Shown in pieces: positions 61,901-64,000 of a stretch of DNA of 64,000 nucleotides. The stretch's first letter is position 1; each line of letters begins with the position of its first letter. The DNA is from Imperialibacter sp040222815 (lineage in GTDB: Bacteria; Bacteroidota; Bacteroidia; Cytophagales; Cyclobacteriaceae). The notes under the pieces were generated by a model that was given only the letters and a program-made list of their open reading frames with translations, ran no database searches and had not been told where the DNA came from. The position numbers were made by a program, and so were the translations under genes. The stretch is taken from NCBI RefSeq assembly GCF_040222815.1, contig NZ_JAVKCH010000057.1, forward strand, positions 506,257 to 570,256, in the 5' to 3' direction.

Positions 61901-64000
61901 ATTACAGATATTGAGTTTCAGTCGTTTGGCCAGGTACTAATCGTCGCCGATCATTACCTTTTCCTGGTAGCAGATACAAAGATAGAAGCTAACCCTACCC
62001 AACCGGGTATTAGCTTCGGCTCGTCCGAACTCGGGCTTGATTTTTCAACAGGAACATTAGATCCGTTTACCTACAGTGGCCCTACGATAACGTTTAAAGC
62101 TGGCCCCATCTTCAGCGCAACTATCCAGAACAATACCGGATCGAATGTTACTGTAGGAATTGGCTCCCTTGATATTGTATTGCTGGAAGCGCTTATTGCG
62201 GCCAATCAGTATGCAGAGCTGACTGCGATTACCTACAATTTTTCGGAAGACCCACAGGCGAATCTGGAAAACTTTAAACTGGTTATTTCAACCGACAACA
62301 GCCTCACTACTACCGGAGATAATGTGAATATTTCGCCAGCTCAAGTGACAGCCGGCAATGCTTCGTTTGATCTCACCAATGAGCCCCTGTACGCAGCAGG
62401 AAAATACTTCTTTTTTATAGCCGATTCGAGAGCTGATGCTACCGGAACTGGTACTCCGCTGACATTTTCGATGGACGATGCGAGTCTCTCCGTGGCGTTC
62501 GGCCTGGTTACAGGCATCAGCGTGATAAGTGATCCACTGGTAGTGACAACTGTGGTTACACCAACAGCACCAACCGGTCTCACATTGGCAAAAAATTCGA
62601 CAAATGATGTCACCGGTAATTTTCCAACGTCAGGAGCTGAAGGCTATGTCGTTATTCGAAGATTGACATCTTCTGCTGCCTATTTGCCTCAGAATGGAAT
62701 TGCCTTGACACAGGGAACAATTCCTGCCGCAGGCAACTTTATTGTGCAGGTAAGCGCTCTGTTTTCCTTCACAGATACGGGCCTGGCCACCGCAACTGAT
62801 TACACGTACGAGGTGTACGCCTACAATGGAAGTGGTGTCAACACAATTTACAGCCTTACCTCTGCAACGTCAAGTATTCTAACCTATCCCAATGTGCCGT
62901 CGGCGGTGAGCGGGCTTGTTGTGTCGAAAGATAAGGCCAATGCAGTGACAGGATCTTTTGCAGGGTCAGGAGCGGCTGGGTATGTAGTGCTCAGAAAGCT
63001 AAGCAGCGCAGGTTCTTATACACCTGTTGCGGGAACACCGTTAATCCAGGGGTCAGCCCCGTCTGCTGACAATATAGTGGTTCTGGCAGGAGCTGGCACA
63101 AGCTTCACTGATACCGGGTTGTTAACGGAGACTGACTATACCTACGAAGTATACGCTTATAATGGAAGCGGAGCCGAAACGGTGTATAGTGTCAATCCTG
63201 TCACATCGAGTATTCTAACCTACGCAACCACTCCTGTAGAGCAGGCCACAGGGCTGGTACTGACACAAAGTAGCGCCAATGTAATAAGCGGTGCATTTAC
63301 AGTGTCCGCAGATGCCTCAGGCTACCTTGTATTGAGGCGGTTAACAGGCGTAGCCGGCACGGCGCCGTTGGATGGGACTGCCTATGCCTATAACGAAGTA
63401 TACAGCCAGCAGTTTGTGGTTCAGTCTGGCGGAGGACTTAGTTTTAGCGATACAGTGAGTGTGGCTATAGGGGAAGAGCTATTTTATGACGTGTTTTCTT
63501 ACAACGGAACCGGCGCTACAATCAACTACAATGTGGTGAGCCCCCTGGCAGGTAGCATTGTAGTTCAGACCTTAAACCCAAGGCCAGCAGTGCTTCCAGC
63601 CAGCAATGTGACCACGTACAGCTTTACGGCCAACTGGTCTTCCTTGGCTGGGGTAGACGCTTACCGATTGGAAGTAGCAACAGATGGCTTGTTTGCCATA
63701 CCATTAACTGGATATAATCCACTGGAAACGACAGACACGACGGTGGTGATAACGGGGCTTTACCATGCCACGAGCTACTTTCTGAGAGTAAAGGCATTCA
63801 CCGGTACTGTTGAGACGAACTATTCGGACACGCTGGAAGTGAAGACACTAAAGTCGGATGAGCTAACGTCTGACTCGACAGCGCTGGTTAAAATCTACGA
63901 CCAAATGGGAGGTGCTGGCTGGAGTAGTTCAGGGAACTGGAAGGTAAGCCAGGTGAGAGGCTGGGCAGGCGTAGCAGTAACAAATAGCCGGGTGAGCGCA
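55997..64000 (+). CDS. Giant multidomain secreted protein, partial (open at right end)
   Basis: At least 2668 codons with no stop before the window edge. Order: signal peptide (cleavage near AFSQ), an Ig-like segment (about 31-135), seven FG-GAP/VCBS repeats of the form WGDYDNDGDLDL (about 150-495), a LamG domain (about 592-778), BspA/DUF285-like repeats (about 868-1007), two right-handed beta-helix modules (about 1014-1448 and 1456-1888), a less clear region, Fn3-like units with a repeated YEVYAYNGSG motif (about 2184-2618), and the start of a leucine-rich-repeat domain (ALVKIYDQMGGAGW). The protein is probably sorted by T9SS, but the C-terminus is outside. Adhesion or polymer binding is inference. 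Frame checked at several points. Confidence 0.85.
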   Translation, partial: MPIQKRLFPATRILLVACVILLPFSQAFSQMSVSTTTPFVNETNIVASDDIILIFDATLDGTTLNATNIRVMGSRSGLHSAVYSGGGTTSLTINPDVDFFAGEKVTVTITDGVLALSTQAAVPYTLSFTIETGPFEGAFIKQSTNLEGVVDGSASWADYDGDGDFDVVVSGWDFEYGAVITKIFSNSGSNFEDIGASLSAAYEGSVDWGDYDNDGDLDLFLTGYGDTEGVPIAILYNNNSGTFEVVSGPFQGVYNSEADWGDFDNDGDLDLIVQGLNSNGGVNSTNLYRNDAGTFVNHNAGLTAVDQGGVAWGDYDNDGDLDLVSSGNPDSGPSITTIYRNDGGVFTDIVAGLEGKSFGKVAWGDYDNDGDLDLIVSGSGVDNAPIIYRNDAGSFVDSNAGLLENAEGEFAWGDYDGDGDLDLVINGSGETNDPTTTIYINNSGTYVNSGIKVDNYLYSTADWGDYDNDGDLDLLMTGTDDFNGGRIALYMNTIAPPAIYNATNVTAAGFTPNLVAPPGAVDLLVDVSTDPAFGSFLPSGQDISVGILGGVDIAVTLTPGTQYFYRAKTDFGGGTESTYYVSNGFMVKQGNALTFTGTQYVETFDNLISAPAGDFTIEFWFKTNATGNRVFIERGTSELQYSIQQLVTTNQIGLIVNGGTMKTNGSYNDGRWHQVAVVYRGSNDGTIYVDGIDDTDTGSNTLGIPAYAFGRLNIGDRRFGGTFNIEGSIDEVRIWDDERTLTEINDFCYAKLTGAETGLLVYYRFDETTGLVLPDLSGNGLNGDLNNMAGTEWVTSYAGQKPFVTTWVTSDGTITVPTTGSGYNYDITWANLTTAFQGDGLITGQTGDYQITGLTNGDTYQIEITGDFPRIYFNSGAEKDKITTIEQWGDIVWTSMESAFLNCTNLTYNATDAPDLTNVTSLDNMFSGATSFNGDIGNWNISSVASMANMLDNTAISTANFDATLTGWAAQTPMSFVTLGANGLTYCEATSAYMTLTSGYGWSISDAGQLCPPKTIYVNNNASGLNNGTSWIDAYTDLQDALSVAVDGDQIWVANGVYRPDGINAGNTSLSFVITQNDLSIFGGFDGTEGSLGERYADPSQTVLSGDLNGDDDFNFSFISDNSNNVVIVSNVTGVYLDGLTISGGNAAGDGGGIYSSTAEFSINNVFVEYNYAGTSGGGAYITGTSVTVLNSHFQNNQATTGGGAYLLNSEPFIYRSVFQYNEAVSGGGLYMNGSNLVDNSVSYYNKFLNNGTTATTGGGIYLQESYFEAFQNLFAGNFAYDYGGAIVVDALSTSIVVNSTIADNASNDGSGALNFFVGATVQVDNSIFWGNTSVAQAGSLKNFNDGGAFTIQNSIVEDWDNTAYAAETESNIYLTDPLFINSANQDYHLLLASPAIDAGDNFVLEQPFYIDIFDEDQNADFLEYAPYDLGKSPRYYNFTVDLGAFEHQGNPDPLLFSYVDVNAVGNNDGSTWADAFTDLQSALAAAVDGSQIWVAAGTYYPSGDDPSVSFVIPSGTSVYGGFNGTESSLSQRDPEANITILDGDSPNFLNSYLVVYIGGSGNNAWLDGFTVRGGSGEFGTDNYGGGIKIEGGADPILANLIIQLNQNDFGAGLYAANSSVTIENSAFLSNSVTNFGTGGAIYADNAIIKISNSYFNNNTAWEAGGIYLSNGSSLLAVSVDFDTNSAFGLNGGAIGSLDSDISLTNGRFYNNSGNPGAGIYFKSASSDHSVILTQTTFTTSSSSDGVAVVSSGGFVSSAVISNSILWANAGSQINIIDDGSNLDISNSVVDSWNIGDYSGFAGTINAANISVADPLFTSPGTGDLSIQSGSSAQDFGDISFLPLDDLDVDNDANTVEVLPLDLAGNPRISNAQVDAGAYEIQVGPGPFVVTANNGEIPLAAVNNGTSDVVLGGLAVNITTGTTLTRAAFTSNVDLSKSFQNYRLYHSVDEFFSTSGDNVLLSSSPFLSITDIEFQSFGQVLIVADHYLFLVADTKIEANPTQPGISFGSSELGLDFSTGTLDPFTYSGPTITFKAGPIFSATIQNNTGSNVTVGIGSLDIVLLEALIAANQYAELTAITYNFSEDPQANLENFKLVISTDNSLTTTGDNVNISPAQVTAGNASFDLTNEPLYAAGKYFFFIADSRADATGTGTPLTFSMDDASLSVAFGLVTGISVISDPLVVTTVVTPTAPTGLTLAKNSTNDVTGNFPTSGAEGYVVIRRLTSSAAYLPQNGIALTQGTIPAAGNFIVQVSALFSFTDTGLATATDYTYEVYAYNGSGVNTIYSLTSATSSILTYPNVPSAVSGLVVSKDKANAVTGSFAGSGAAGYVVLRKLSSAGSYTPVAGTPLIQGSAPSADNIVVLAGAGTSFTDTGLLTETDYTYEVYAYNGSGAETVYSVNPVTSSILTYATTPVEQATGLVLTQSSANVISGAFTVSADASGYLVLRRLTGVAGTAPLDGTAYAYNEVYSQQFVVQSGGGLSFSDTVSVAIGEELFYDVFSYNGTGATINYNVVSPLAGSIVVQTLNPRPAVLPASNVTTYSFTANWSSLAGVDAYRLEVATDGLFAIPLTGYNPLETTDTTVVITGLYHATSYFLRVKAFTGTVETNYSDTLEVKTLKSDELTSDSTALVKIYDQMGGAGWSSSGNWKVSQVRGWAGVAVTNSRVSA

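Noticed and set aside
1..64000. Search for tRNA or rRNA genes, CRISPR arrays and insertion sequences
   Set aside because: No cloverleaf, array of spaced repeats or transposase motif was recognised by eye; a tRNAscan or ISfinder run would be decisive.

Overview
The window looks like chromosomal DNA from a member of the Bacteroidota, most likely the Cytophagales (Fulvivirga/Marivirga/Imperialibacter-like). This rests on a type IX secretion (T9SS) sorting domain on the CotH-like protein, Bacteroidota-type promoter boxes (TAnnTTTG) with almost no Shine-Dalgarno sequences, many Bacteroidota lipoproteins, families typical of the phylum (DUF4251, DUF6909-like, CASTOR/POLLUX-type channel), and a very large multidomain surface protein. 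No rRNA, tRNA, CRISPR array or insertion sequence was recognised. The genus is inference.

Layout. 1-768: end of an M28 peptidase overlapping tag (3-methyladenine glycosylase). 994-2260: an AT-rich two-gene insert that resembles a HicA toxin with an oversized HicB-like partner. 2372-7000: haem-binding DUF3365 lipoprotein, prfA, a beta-helix lipoprotein, yjbQ and a thioredoxin-TPR co-chaperone. 7101-11685: a tight four-gene unit of DUF4956 membrane protein, HlyD-like adaptor, TolC-like outer membrane factor and T9SS-sorted CotH-like kinase. It is followed by an AT-rich spacer with two perfect DnaA boxes. 11940-17600: SDR, DinB, VOC, patatin, methyltransferase, a LemA/TPM/TPM operon and a lipoprotein. 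17800-24590: CASTOR/POLLUX-type channel, DUF6909-like protein, gdhA, phosphoesterase and several very small membrane proteins. 24806-24989: a probable structured small RNA with its own promoter box and terminator. 25123-32024: small envelope proteins, ferritin, DUF427, a metalloprotease/propeller/barrel fusion, a class V aminotransferase-fold enzyme and a Rieske protein.

32101-39698 is a complete signalling and efflux locus: OmpR-type regulator, histidine kinase, then TolC, adaptor and HME-type RND pump. The junction holds helically phased TTTAAG repeats, probably the regulator's operator. 39707-43556: threonine/serine dehydratase-type enzyme and polA. 43676-48222: DUF4251 protein, a triple-repeat lipoprotein and an S9 peptidase. 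48227-50527: an Rrf2 Fe-S-type regulator with an SLC13/RCK permease. 50664-52319: an exported amidase. 52371-55589: a TPR-CHAT protein with an RG-rich insert. 55997 to the window end: at least 2668 codons of a giant secreted protein (Ig-like, FG-GAP/VCBS, LamG, BspA/DUF285-like, two beta-helices, Fn3-like, start of LRR).

Genes are densely packed. Several convergent pairs abut or overlap at their stop codons, so terminators are found mainly at the looser junctions. The most unusual items are the DUF4956/HlyD/TolC/CotH unit, the HicA/large-HicB pair, the small RNA and its associated two-copy intergenic element, the phased operator of the efflux locus, and the CHAT protein with its arginine-glycine insert.
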